From: Klebsiella pneumoniae
GTDB taxonomy: Bacteria > Pseudomonadota > Gammaproteobacteria > Enterobacterales > Enterobacteriaceae
Direction of reading: 5' to 3'
DNA: 64,000 nt
Assembly: GCF_000742135.1 (NCBI RefSeq)
Contig: NZ_KN046818.1
Location: 4,283,447 to 4,347,446, forward strand
Within the stretch, counting starts at the first letter, position 1; each line of letters opens with the position of its first letter. The translations under genes were made by a program, and so were the position numbers. This document shows, piece after piece, positions 40,801-53,894 of the stretch. The notes beneath the pieces are model-generated. The model did not search any database. It saw nothing but the letters and a program-made list of their open reading frames with translations, and had not been told where the DNA came from.

Positions 40801-41733
40801 ATGCGTGTTCTACTGGCGCCGATGGAAGGCGTGCTCGATTCGCTGGTGCGCGAGCTGCTGACCGAGGTTAACGATTACGATCTCTGCATCACCGAATTTC
40901 TGCGCGTGGTGGATCAACTGCTGCCGGTAAAATCGTTCTACAGGCTATGCCCGGAACTGCATCACCAGAGCCGCACGCCGTCCGGAACCCGCGTACGCGT
41001 CCAGCTGCTGGGACAATATCCCGAGTGGCTGGCGGAAAATGCCGCCCGCGCGGTGGCGCTGGGTTCATGGGGGGTGGATTTAAACTGCGGCTGTCCGTCG
41101 AAGCTGGTAAACGGCAGCGGCGGCGGGGCAACGCTGCTGAAAGATCCAGAGTTGATCTATCGCGGCGCGAAAGCCATGCGAGAGGCGGTTCCCGAGCATC
41201 TGCCGGTGACGGTGAAAGTTCGTCTTGGCTGGGACAGCGGTGAACGGCGCTTTGAAATCGCCGACGCGGTGCAGCAGGCGGGGGCCAGCGAACTGGTGGT
41301 TCACGGCCGTACCAAAGAAGATGGCTACAAAGCCGAACGCATCAACTGGCAGGCGATCGGCGAGATCCGCCAGCGCCTGACTATCCCGGTGGTCGCCAAC
41401 GGTGAAATCTGGGACTGGCAAAGCGCCCAGGATTGTATGGCTGTCACCGGCTGCGATTCGGTGATGATTGGCCGCGGGGCGCTCAATGTGCCGAACCTCA
41501 GCCGGGTGATCAAATACAATGAACCGCGCATGCCGTGGCCGCAGGTGGTCCAGCTGTTGCAAAAATATACCCGCCTGGAAAAGCAGGGTGATACCGGTCT
41601 GTATCATGTGGCGAGAATTAAGCAGTGGTTAGGCTATTTACGCAAGGAATATACCGAGGCGCTGACCCTGTTTAATGAAATTCGCGCCCTGCAAACGTCT
41701 GCTGAAATAGCGGCGGCGATCGGCCGCTATTAA
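40801..41733 (+). CDS. dusC: tRNA-dihydrouridine(16) synthase DusC
   Basis: This 310-residue flavoenzyme reduces U16 in the tRNA D-loop. The FMN-binding TIM barrel shows [16 protein letters not shown] at the N-terminus, the catalytic Cys in DLNCGCPS (about residue 98), VKVRLGWD and [10 protein letters not shown], and a helical C-terminal tRNA-binding domain. The ATG at 40801 gives the normal N-terminus [10 protein letters not shown]; the open frame upstream runs through the hairpin and is not coding. Confidence 0.93.
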   Translation: MRVLLAPMEGVLDSLVRELLTEVNDYDLCITEFLRVVDQLLPVKSFYRLCPELHHQSRTPSGTRVRVQLLGQYPEWLAENAARAVALGSWGVDLNCGCPSKLVNGSGGGATLLKDPELIYRGAKAMREAVPEHLPVTVKVRLGWDSGERRFEIADAVQQAGASELVVHGRTKEDGYKAERINWQAIGEIRQRLTIPVVANGEIWDWQSAQDCMAVTGCDSVMIGRGALNVPNLSRVIKYNEPRMPWPQVVQLLQKYTRLEKQGDTGLYHVARIKQWLGYLRKEYTEALTLFNEIRALQTSAEIAAAIGRY

Positions 41734-41770
41734 CCGCCATACTGTTATTCGCTTCACATATTATTACTTG

Positions 41771-41793
41771 CATGCCTATTGATGATAGGCATG
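41771..41793. repeat. Perfect inverted repeat upstream of the beta-glucoside operon
   Basis: CATGCCTAT and ATAGGCATG are perfect 9-base arms with a five-base loop. It lies 38 bases after dusC and 38 before the first RAT. It could be a dusC 3'-end hairpin or a binding site near the operon promoter. Confidence 0.6.
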
Positions 41794-41830
41794 GGTTGAA
41801 TAAAGTGATAATGTGCGGTCAATCAATTCA

Positions 41831-41903
41831 GGATTGCTACTGAACTCAGGCAAAACCTAAGCACTTTCGTCATTCGTGGCGCAAAGTGCTTAGGTTTTTT
41901 TTT
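41831..41903 (+). promoter_or_regulatory. RAT1 and terminator ahead of the porin gene (antitermination switch)
   Basis: GGATTGCTACTGAACTCAGG followed by CAAAACC (41831–41857) fits the ribonucleic antiterminator element bound by BglG/LicT proteins. It overlaps the 5' arm of a terminator whose AAACCTAAGCACTTT pairs with AAAGTGCTTAGGTTT, then a T-run. Binding would block the terminator. Confidence 0.9.
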
Positions 41904-42089
41904 GGTAAAAATTCAGGGTGGATAAAATGATGATGTAAAACAATGAGATGTGAATAACGATTTCTCTGGCATTGTCGCGGTTTTATTACCGACGGACGCT
42001 TTTTGCCATTCATTTTTAAAAAAAGAAAACGGGTAAATAAATAGCCTGGGGATCCCCTTTGTTTTTATTCAGTCACGGTGGATATCACA
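41904..42089. other. Leader between RAT1 and the porin start
   Basis: This 186-base stretch is AT-rich and holds no gene that I can support. It lies behind the first switch and forms the porin 5' leader. Confidence 0.45.
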
Positions 42090-43454
42090 ATGCATAACAA
42101 AAAAATAAATCAGCTTTTGATCGGCGCTATGCTGGCGGCCATGGCGCCTGCCGTGAGCGCCGCGGACATCCCGGCGTGGAACGGCAGCGCGCTGGGGTTT
42201 GAAGCCGGGCAGCAAGGGCTGCTGGGCGATATGCTAGGCATTCGTCCGATCCTTGAAGAAAACGGCTTTCATTATAATCTCGGCTATCTTAACGAGATGG
42301 CCTACAACGCCGGCGGCGGTTATGACCATGATAAACACCTGGCCTATATTGACCAGGTGGCGCTGACCTTTACCCAGGATCTGGAGCGCTGGACCGGCAT
42401 ACCGGACGCGCGGCTTGAGGGCAATATCGTCAACCGCAACCACGATGATAATCTCACCACGAAACGGCTGCAGGATCCGCGGGTGAGTTTCAACGATCTA
42501 TCGCAGGAGAGCTGGAGCGGCGGGTCGATTACCCGCCTTGGCTGGCTCACCTTTGCCCGCAGCTTTGACGACCGCCGCCTGACCTGGCGCATCGGCATGA
42601 TGAACAAGGTGCAAACCTTCGACCAGATCATTCCCTGCGATTTTCAGCTGCTGACCCAGTGCGGCGGGAAATCGGCCAACTCGCTGACCTGGAATAACTG
42701 GAACATTCACACCTGGGGCACCACCCTGGAGTACAAGCTGACGCCGACCGTCACCCTGAAAGGCGGAGTGATGGAGCAAAACCCGCAGGCTACCGCGCGC
42801 AGCCACGCGTGGAGCTGGTCGACGAAGGGTAGCAAAGGCATCTTACTGCCGATGGAGATCGAAACCCGTCCGCTGATTAATGGCCTGCCGGGAGCCTATA
42901 ACCTTGGCGTGGTCTGGACTAACGCGCCGCAGAGCGACCTCTACAGCGGTAAATCCGGCGGCGCCGGGGCGACCGATCCGCAAGGTTACGCCGAGCACGA
43001 CAGCACCTGGTTTATGTACGCCGGCCTGAACCAGCAGATCACCCGCCACGCCGACGACCCGCTGCGGGGAATGAGCGTCTCACTGAGCGGCAGCCTCAGC
43101 GACCAGCGCAGCAACTATATCCACTCCGCCGTCGCCGCCTCCATGCGCTACCGCGGTCTGTTTGACGCCCGCCCGGAGGACTGGATTGGCTTCGGCCTGA
43201 CGTGGATCGACATGAGCAGCCACTACGCACGTAATCAGCGCTATATGAATCAGATAAGCGGCGCCACCGACTATAACGATCCGGCTTACCAGCCGGTGGC
43301 CGGTCATTCGCTGAACGGTGAGCTCTATTATCGCTTCCGCCCGGTCTCCTGGCTGGAGCTGCAGCCGGGCCTGCAGTACTGGCACCGTCCGGGCGGCGTC
43401 GCGCAGACCCAGGATGCGTGGGTAGTGGAGTGGAAAACCGTCGTGACCTTCTGA
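42090..43454 (+). CDS. OprB-family carbohydrate porin of the beta-glucoside operon
   Basis: This 454-residue outer-membrane protein has a signal peptide (cleavage after VSAA, about residue 24) and a beta-rich barrel ending in TVVTF with terminal Phe. The early GNILGDMLGIRP-like region and the LGYLNEMAYNAGGG segment resemble OprB carbohydrate-selective porins, not the LamB-type BglH of E. coli. The start at 42090 is preferred over GTG at 42078 because GGTGGA lies upstream and the signal peptide then begins MHNKK. It probably lets aryl-beta-glucosides or cellobiose through the outer membrane. Confidence 0.8.
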   Translation: MHNKKINQLLIGAMLAAMAPAVSAADIPAWNGSALGFEAGQQGLLGDMLGIRPILEENGFHYNLGYLNEMAYNAGGGYDHDKHLAYIDQVALTFTQDLERWTGIPDARLEGNIVNRNHDDNLTTKRLQDPRVSFNDLSQESWSGGSITRLGWLTFARSFDDRRLTWRIGMMNKVQTFDQIIPCDFQLLTQCGGKSANSLTWNNWNIHTWGTTLEYKLTPTVTLKGGVMEQNPQATARSHAWSWSTKGSKGILLPMEIETRPLINGLPGAYNLGVVWTNAPQSDLYSGKSGGAGATDPQGYAEHDSTWFMYAGLNQQITRHADDPLRGMSVSLSGSLSDQRSNYIHSAVAASMRYRGLFDARPEDWIGFGLTWIDMSSHYARNQRYMNQISGATDYNDPAYQPVAGHSLNGELYYRFRPVSWLELQPGLQYWHRPGGVAQTQDAWVVEWKTVVTF

Positions 43455-43495
43455 TAGTCGCGATCTTAATCACGTTTTTTCACTTGTCAGGTTGA

Positions 43496-44443
<948 letters not shown>

Positions 44444-44460
44444 TTCTCCCCAACAAAACT

Positions 44461-47858
<3,398 letters not shown>

Positions 47859-47891
47859 AGGATGCCCGCCCGGCCATCGCCGGGCGGGGGG

Positions 47892-48626
47892 TTAGCCCGG
47901 TTTACGCGCGCGCAGTAAAAAGATCATCGGACGTTCTTTCTCTTCATCCAGGGCGGGCTGTTGGACAATCTGTTCGGCGCTCGGACCCCACTCATCCAAC
48001 TGCTCCAGCACAAAACCCGCGGCGATAAGCGCGTTTATCCAGCTTGAGAGCTTGCGATGTTGCTTGATGACGCCCTCGGCAAACCAGTTGCTGACGCGCT
48101 CACCCTCCTGCTGATAGTGACTGACCGGCCAGCTTTTTTGCCCCTGCTCATCCACCCGCCAGCCCTGCTGCAAGGGGGCGGTATAGATGGGATGTTCGGC
48201 GGAAAAGACCAGGGTGCCGCCGGGAACCAGCGCCTGCTGCAGGGTGGCGAAGAGCGGGGCAATGTCCGGTAAATAATGCAGCGCCAGCGAGCTGTAGACC
48301 AGATCGCAGCTGTTGGCGGGCAGCGTCAGGGTTTGCAGATCGGCGTAGCGGTAGACAATCTCATCCCCGCGGGTCATCTCCCGCGCCTGCGCCAGCATCC
48401 GCTGGGAGATATCAAAACCGGTTATCTGGCTGGCTCCCTGCTGCTGTGCCCAGCGGCAAAACCAGCCGTAGCCGCAGCCGAGATCCACCACCCGCAAACC
48501 GGTTATCGGCGGCAACATTGCCTGCAGGGAAGGCCACTCCGGTGCGCCTTCCAGCCCCTTCACCGAGCGATCGAGGGTCGCATAGCCGGCAAAAAACTGC
48601 GGGTCGTCATAAATATTCTGGCTCAT
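47892..48626 (-). CDS. Class I SAM-dependent methyltransferase, substrate unknown
   Basis: This 244-residue protein has the SAM-binding motif VVDLGCGYGWFCRWA (about residues 45–59), a following acidic motif (ITGFDIS) and the LALHYLPD region, typical of Methyltransf_11/25 enzymes. I do not recognise an established function. The ATG at 48626 is chosen because AAGGG stands six bases before it; the ATG two codons earlier is too close. It is convergent with the beta-glucosidase gene. Confidence 0.75.
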   Translation of the reverse strand: MSQNIYDDPQFFAGYATLDRSVKGLEGAPEWPSLQAMLPPITGLRVVDLGCGYGWFCRWAQQQGASQITGFDISQRMLAQAREMTRGDEIVYRYADLQTLTLPANSCDLVYSSLALHYLPDIAPLFATLQQALVPGGTLVFSAEHPIYTAPLQQGWRVDEQGQKSWPVSHYQQEGERVSNWFAEGVIKQHRKLSSWINALIAAGFVLEQLDEWGPSAEQIVQQPALDEEKERPMIFLLRARKPG

Positions 48627-48754
48627 ATTCATCCCTTGAATTGATAAGGTTGTTTATTTTTAGCAAACTAATAATTTAGTCACACGCTTTACTAAACGCG
48701 TTTAATTCAATTAACTTATGATAACCAACCTGATTAAGTTATCTGACCTGTCCA

Positions 48755-50194
48755 ATGAAATTGATATTAAATAAAAGCGTGCTGGCGGCATTGCCCCTGG
48801 CCATCGCGCTGGCTGGCTGCGCGCCATCTCATGAGGTTGCTAATCCGCCGCAGCAGCAAATTCCAGCCTCCCATGTTTCCATGGATCTCCCTGCCGCCGT
48901 GAAAAATGGCTGGCCGCAGACTGACTGGTGGAAAGATTACCATGACCCACAGCTTAATAATCTGATTCAGCGAGCGTTGGCCAACGCGCCGGATATGCAG
49001 ATTGCCGAACAGCGCATCAGGCTTGCCGAAGCGCAGGCGCGAATGTCGCAGGCGAATCTTGGCCCGGAGATGGATTTCTCCGCCGATATTGAACGCCAGC
49101 GCATGTCGGCCGAAGGCCTGATGGGACCGTTTGCTACCGACACCGACGGCAATACCGGCCCGTGGTACACCAACGGTACCTTTGGCCTGACCGCCGGTTG
49201 GGATCTCGATCTGTGGGGAAAAAACCGTGCGCTGGTGAAAGCGCGTATCGGCGAGCTGAAAGCCCAGGTTGCTGAACAGGCCCAGACCCGTGAGCTGCTC
49301 TCCGGCAGCGTGGCGCGTCTGTACTGGCAGTGGCAGACGGAAGCGGCGATCAAAGCGGTGCTGCAGCAGGTGAAAAACGAGCAAAATAATATTGTGACGG
49401 TCGACAAGGCCCTGTATCAGCGCGGGATCACTAACTCCGCCGAAGGGGCGGAGAACGATATTAACGTCAGCAAAACCGACCAGCAGCTGGCGGACGTGAC
49501 GGGCACGATGAAAGAGATTGAAGCGCGGCTGATGGCCCTGACCAACAGCCAGAGCCAGTCGCTAAACCTCAAACCCGCAAGCCTGCCAACGGTCAGCGCG
49601 CAGCTGCCAGATACCCTCGGCTATGAGCTGCTGGCGCGCCGCCCGGATCTGCAGGTCGCCCACTGGTATATTGAGGCGTCCCTGAGCGAAGTGGACGCGG
49701 CGAAAGCGGCGTTTTATCCGGACATCAATCTGATGGCGTTCCTGCAGCAGGATGCCCTGCACTTAAGCGATCTTTTCCGCCATTCGGCGCAGCAGATGGG
49801 CGTTACTGCCGGGTTGACGCTGCCGATCTTTGACAGCGGCCGCCTTAACGCCAACCTGGATATCGCCAGCGCGCAGAATAGCCTGTCGATCGCCCAGTAC
49901 AACAAAGCGGTGGTGGATGCCGTTAACCAGGTGGCGAAAACCGCCAGCCAGGTCGAAACATTAATGGCCAAAAGCCAGCAGCAGCAGCAGGTTGAAAAAG
50001 ACGCTCAGCGGGTAGTGGATCTGGCGCAGGCCCGAATGGCGGCGGGGATCTTACCTGGCTCCAGAGTCAGTATGGCGAAGCTCCCGGCGCTGCAGGAGCG
50101 GATCACCGCATTGCGCCTGCACGGCCAGTGGATTGACGCCAGCATTCAACTGACCTCGGCCCTCGGCGGCGGCTACCACCAGACGGTGAAGTAA
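48755..50194 (+). CDS. mdtQ: Outer-membrane efflux lipoprotein MdtQ (NodT family)
   Basis: This 479-residue TolC-like outer-membrane factor has a lipoprotein signal with lipobox LAGC (Cys22) and two OEP repeats (about 60–260 and 280–470), with the coiled-coil and beta-strand pattern of the NodT family. It should pair with an inner-membrane pump and a fusion protein; none is adjacent. The E. coli K-12 copy is interrupted, whereas this one is intact. Confidence 0.88.
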   Translation: MKLILNKSVLAALPLAIALAGCAPSHEVANPPQQQIPASHVSMDLPAAVKNGWPQTDWWKDYHDPQLNNLIQRALANAPDMQIAEQRIRLAEAQARMSQANLGPEMDFSADIERQRMSAEGLMGPFATDTDGNTGPWYTNGTFGLTAGWDLDLWGKNRALVKARIGELKAQVAEQAQTRELLSGSVARLYWQWQTEAAIKAVLQQVKNEQNNIVTVDKALYQRGITNSAEGAENDINVSKTDQQLADVTGTMKEIEARLMALTNSQSQSLNLKPASLPTVSAQLPDTLGYELLARRPDLQVAHWYIEASLSEVDAAKAAFYPDINLMAFLQQDALHLSDLFRHSAQQMGVTAGLTLPIFDSGRLNANLDIASAQNSLSIAQYNKAVVDAVNQVAKTASQVETLMAKSQQQQQVEKDAQRVVDLAQARMAAGILPGSRVSMAKLPALQERITALRLHGQWIDASIQLTSALGGGYHQTVK

Positions 50195-50227
50195 CCGCCA
50201 ACCACGGTGCGCCCGCGGGCGCGCCGC

Positions 50228-50797
50228 TTAGTCTTTCTTCTTACTTTCGCGCTGCCTGAGCCACCAGTGGGCGGCCACCACCACCACCACCGCGAGGATC
50301 AGCCAGATCCAGTGCTTCAGATGGGCGTCCAGATGATGCAGCCACGGGCCAACCACCTCGCCGCCGAGATAGCCAATGGTGGTAAACAGCAGGGCCCACA
50401 CCAGCGCTCCGACAATATTCAGCGGCAGGAAAATGCGCGGCGGCAGGCGGCTGGCGCCGATCAGCAGGGGGCCGATTACCCGGAAGCCATACATAAAGCG
50501 GGTGCCGATGACAAACAGCCACGGCCGGTGCTGGATCATACGCTGCGCTTTACGGATCCGCGCTTTCTGACTGGCGAAACGGCGCAGGATGCGTCCCCCG
50601 AAGCGGCGGCCGACCAGATAGAGTAGCTGATCGCCAATCATCCCGCCGAGGGCGACGGCGATCACCACTAGGGGAAATTTCAGTAGCCCCTGATGCGCCG
50701 CGACGCCGCCCAGCAGGGTAATGGTCTCACCTTCCGCCATGCTGCCGACGATCAGCGCCGCGTAGCCATACTGGGAAATCAGGTGATTGATATCCAT
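50228..50797 (-). CDS. yohD: DedA family inner-membrane protein YohD
   Basis: This 189-residue protein has about five hydrophobic segments and the SNARE-associated/DedA signature: EGETITLLGG near residue 21 and the GDQLLYLVGRRFGGR…FMYGFRVIGPLLIGASR region. DedA proteins are linked to membrane-lipid (undecaprenyl phosphate or phosphatidylethanolamine) flipping and to membrane potential. The exact role of YohD is unknown. Confidence 0.9.
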   Translation of the reverse strand: MDINHLISQYGYAALIVGSMAEGETITLLGGVAAHQGLLKFPLVVIAVALGGMIGDQLLYLVGRRFGGRILRRFASQKARIRKAQRMIQHRPWLFVIGTRFMYGFRVIGPLLIGASRLPPRIFLPLNIVGALVWALLFTTIGYLGGEVVGPWLHHLDAHLKHWIWLILAVVVVVAAHWWLRQRESKKKD

Positions 50798-50951
50798 AAA
50801 AAGCTTTTCTCCTTACCTCATCACCTCTTAATCATACACCCTGCTGACCAAAACGCGGCGACGCAGAATTTTCTGTGCTGTACATAAAATAATCTACAGG
50901 GTGAATTATACTTGGATCAGTGCAGTACGAAGCCGTGACAAGGGGGACGCT

Positions 50952-51539
50952 ATGAACCATGTCTGGGGGCTCTTCGCTCATCCCAACCGGGAAATGAGCG
51001 TGATTAAGAGCGAGAATGAAACCATTTCTCATCACTATACGCATCATGTGCTGCTGATGGCGGCGGTTCCGGTAATCTGCGCCTTTATCGGCACCACGCA
51101 GCTGGGCTGGAACTTCGGCGATGGCACCGTGATTAAACTGTCGATGCTGACCGGACTGGCGCTGGCGGTGCTGTTTTACGCCGTGATGCTCGCCGGGGTG
51201 GCGATCATGGGGCGGGTCATCTGGTGGATGGCGAGGCAGTATCCGCAGCAGCCTTCCCTGAAACGCTGCATGGTGTTTGCCGGCTACGTCGCCACCCCGC
51301 TGTTTCTGAGCGGGATTGTGGCGCTCTATCCGCTGGTCTGGCTGTGCGCGCTGGTCGGTACTATTGCGCTGTTCTATACCGGGTATCTGCTGTATCTCGG
51401 CATTCCGACCTTCCTGAGCATTAATCGGGAAGAGGGGTTAAGCTTTGCCAGCTCGACGCTAGCTATTGGGGTACTGGTGCTGGAAGTGCTGCTGGCCATC
51501 ACCGTGGTGCTCTGGGGGTATGGCTACCGACTCTTCTGA
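50952..51539 (+). CDS. yohC: Yip1 family inner-membrane protein YohC
   Basis: This 195-residue protein has five predicted helices after a cytoplasmic N-terminus (MNHVWGLFAHPNREM). It belongs to the Yip1 family. Function unknown. The ATG at 50952 has AAGGGGGACG upstream, a strong ribosome binding site; the longer frame adds 17 unsupported residues. Confidence 0.88.
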   Translation: MNHVWGLFAHPNREMSVIKSENETISHHYTHHVLLMAAVPVICAFIGTTQLGWNFGDGTVIKLSMLTGLALAVLFYAVMLAGVAIMGRVIWWMARQYPQQPSLKRCMVFAGYVATPLFLSGIVALYPLVWLCALVGTIALFYTGYLLYLGIPTFLSINREEGLSFASSTLAIGVLVLEVLLAITVVLWGYGYRLF

Positions 51540-51721
51540 TCGGGCGACACGGGTAAATATGCATTGCCGGCAAATATGTATTTTATGTCGGCAATGCAGC
51601 ATTTCTTCACGATTCTTATTAGGCACAGGGCCTTACGGCGCGGTATGATGGCGTTTGCCAGCGAAGTTGCCCACTTAACCTCGCGGCGTACGTTCCATAA
51701 CGTGCAAAAATACTTTTCAGA

Positions 51722-52678
51722 ATGCCCATGATGCCGAAATTTCGAGTCTCTTTGCTCAGCCTGACCTTGCTGCTGGCTGTGCCTTTTGCGCCCCAGGCGT
51801 TAGCAAAAACCCCGACGGCGGTGACCGCCTCGCAGCCGGAAATTGCCTCCGGCAGCGCCATGATCGTCGATCTGGCCACGAAAAAAATCATTTATGCCAG
51901 TCAGCCGGATCTGGTGCGCCCGATGGCGTCGATCACCAAAGTGATGACCGCCATGGTGGTGCTCGATGCCCATCTGCCGCTGGATGAGATGCTGACGGTG
52001 GATATCAGCCATACGCCGGAAATGAAGGGGATCTACTCCCGCGTGCGCCTCAACAGCCAGATTAGTCGCCGCGATATGCTGCTGCTGGCGCTGATGTCTT
52101 CCGAGAACCGAGCGGCCGCCAGCCTGGCGCATCACTATCCGGGCGGCTACGACGCTTTTATTCGCGCGATGAACGCCAAAGCCCAGGCGCTGGGCATGAC
52201 CCATACCCGCTACGTGGAGCCCACCGGCCTGTCGGTGCATAACGTCTCCAGCGCCCGCGATCTGACCAAACTGCTGATCGCCAGCGAGCAGTATCCGCTG
52301 ATCGGCCAGCTGAGCACCACCAAAGAAGAGACCGCCACCTTCGCTCATCCGGCCTACAGCCTGCCGTTCCGCAACACCAACCATCTGGTGTATCGCGATA
52401 ACTGGAACATTCAGCTGACCAAAACCGGCTTCACCAACGCTGCCGGCCACTGCCTGATTATGCGCACGGTGATTAACCAACGTCCGGTGGCGCTGGTGGT
52501 GATGGATGCCTTCGGCAAATATACCCACTTCGCTGACGCCAGCCGCTTGCGGACCTGGATTGAAACCGGGAAGGTGATGCCGGTACCCGCCTCGGCGCTG
52601 ACCTATAAAAAGCAGCGCGAAGCGCAGATGGCGGAGGCGATGCTGAAAGGCGGCGCGCAGACCGCGCAGAACGATTAA
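51722..52678 (+). CDS. pbpG: D-alanyl-D-alanine endopeptidase PbpG (penicillin-binding protein 7)
   Basis: This 318-residue periplasmic serine enzyme cuts DD cross-links in peptidoglycan. It has a signal peptide (cleavage after QALA, about residue 28). The active-site motifs are Ser70-X-X-Lys73 (SITK), Ser127-Glu-Asn129 and Lys234-Thr-Gly236. Three ATG codons are near the start (51722, 51728, 51731); the last gives the MPKFRVSL start of the E. coli protein, so the true N-terminus may be three residues shorter. Confidence 0.93.
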   Translation: MPMMPKFRVSLLSLTLLLAVPFAPQALAKTPTAVTASQPEIASGSAMIVDLATKKIIYASQPDLVRPMASITKVMTAMVVLDAHLPLDEMLTVDISHTPEMKGIYSRVRLNSQISRRDMLLLALMSSENRAAASLAHHYPGGYDAFIRAMNAKAQALGMTHTRYVEPTGLSVHNVSSARDLTKLLIASEQYPLIGQLSTTKEETATFAHPAYSLPFRNTNHLVYRDNWNIQLTKTGFTNAAGHCLIMRTVINQRPVALVVMDAFGKYTHFADASRLRTWIETGKVMPVPASALTYKKQREAQMAEAMLKGGAQTAQND

Positions 52679-52686
52679 TCTGCATG

Positions 52687-53245
52687 TCTCCCGGATGGCG
52701 GCGCATTGCGCCTTATCCGGGCTACGTGATTTGGCGCCGGGTTCATCCCCTTCGTAGGCCCGGCAAGCGCAGCGCCGCCGGGCAATCAGGTCGAGTGCCG
52801 GTGTTTGTGGCGGATGGCGGCTCGCGCCTTATCCGGCCTACGTGATTTGGCGGCGGGTTCATCCCCTTCGTAGGCCAGGCAAGCGCAGCGCCGCCGGGCA
52901 ATATACCCGACACCGTGCCGCGTGTGTGGCGGATGGCGGCTCGCGCCTTATCCGGCCTACGTGATTTGGCGGCGGGTTCATCCCCTTCGCAGGCCCGGCA
53001 AGCGCAGCGCCGCCGGACAATATACCCGACACCGTGCCGCGTATGTGCCGGATGGCGGCTCGCGCCTTATCCGGCCTACGTGATTTGGCGCCGGGTTTGC
53101 CCCTTTCGTAGGCCCGGCAAGCGCAGCGCCGCCGGGCAATCAGGCCGAGTGCCGGTGTTTGTGCAGGATGGCGGCTGACGCCTCTCCGGAACCGCGCTGA
53201 ACGATAGCCCGGCTAAGGCGTTTACGCCGCGAGCCGGGGATTTGG
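52687..53245. repeat. Tandem array of REP/BIME repeats between pbpG and the GNAT gene
   Basis: Four near-identical units of 116–119 bases repeat in tandem; the shared CTACGTGATTTGGCG begins near 52723, 52839, 52958 and 53077. Each unit has two inverted GC-rich palindromes (GCGGATGGCGGCTCGCGCCTTATCCGG-like and CGTAGGCCCGGCAAGCGCAGCGCCGCCGGG-like), the layout of a BIME. A decayed fifth unit follows to about 53245. About 570 bases here have no gene. Confidence 0.85.
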
Positions 53246-53254
53246 CGCCGGATA

Positions 53255-53809
53255 TCACTCCGGCAGCGTCCAGTCTCCGTCACCCAGCGCGCGCTGCATA
53301 ATCAACGTATCCCGCCAGTCGCCCATCTTGTAGCCGACGCTGCGCAGCTGACCCGCCACGGTAAAGCCGAACTTTTTATGGATCGCCAGCGAGCCGGCAT
53401 TGTTATGGCCATCGCCGATGATCGCCAGCATCTGCCGCCACGGGCCTTTCTCGCACTCAGCGATTAGCCTGGACAGCAGCGCGCTGCCGATGCCGCGTCC
53501 GCCCATTCCGGATTCCACGTATATCGATTCCTCGAGGGTGTAGCGATAGGCCGGACGCGGGCGATAGAAGGTGGCATAGCAGTAGCCGACGATAGCCCCG
53601 CGCCACAGCGCTACCAGCCACGGCAGCCCGTTGTCGCGCACGGTCTGGATCCGTTTACGCATTTCGTCAACGGTGGGGGGGATCTCTTCGAAGGAGGCGC
53701 GGCCATTAAGCACGTGCCAGACATACAGCGCGGCGATGGCGTGCGCATCGTCGGGCAGCGCTTCGCGAATTTCTAAATCACTGTCGAGTAACGGGGCCTC
53801 TGCGGGCAT
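53255..53809 (-). CDS. GNAT N-acetyltransferase, phosphinothricin/methionine-sulfoximine acetyltransferase-like
   Basis: This 184-residue enzyme has the GNAT fold. The acetyl-CoA site is GMGGRGIGSALLSRLI (about residues 108–123); ESIYV and NNAGSLAIHKKFGF precede and follow it. The Pat/Bar-YncA subfamily acetylates amino acid analogues such as methionine sulfoximine. The ATG at 53809 has AGGAG eight bases before; the longer frame adds 53 residues without similarity. It lies 85 bases downstream of dld on the same strand and is not at this place in E. coli K-12. Confidence 0.85.
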   Translation of the reverse strand: MPAEAPLLDSDLEIREALPDDAHAIAALYVWHVLNGRASFEEIPPTVDEMRKRIQTVRDNGLPWLVALWRGAIVGYCYATFYRPRPAYRYTLEESIYVESGMGGRGIGSALLSRLIAECEKGPWRQMLAIIGDGHNNAGSLAIHKKFGFTVAGQLRSVGYKMGDWRDTLIMQRALGDGDWTLPE

Positions 53810-53894
53810 GGCGGCGCTCCTGAATCTGCCGGAGAAACATTCTCCGGCGTGCAGCGTAATACAGAAGCGCCAGGCTGAATAGTCCTGCCGTCGA

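Noticed and set aside
52687-53245. Regular tandem repeats that could suggest a CRISPR array
   Set aside because: The repeat unit is about 118 bases, nearly the whole unit is conserved, there are no unique spacers of 30–35 bases, and no cas genes are near. The palindromes are of REP type.
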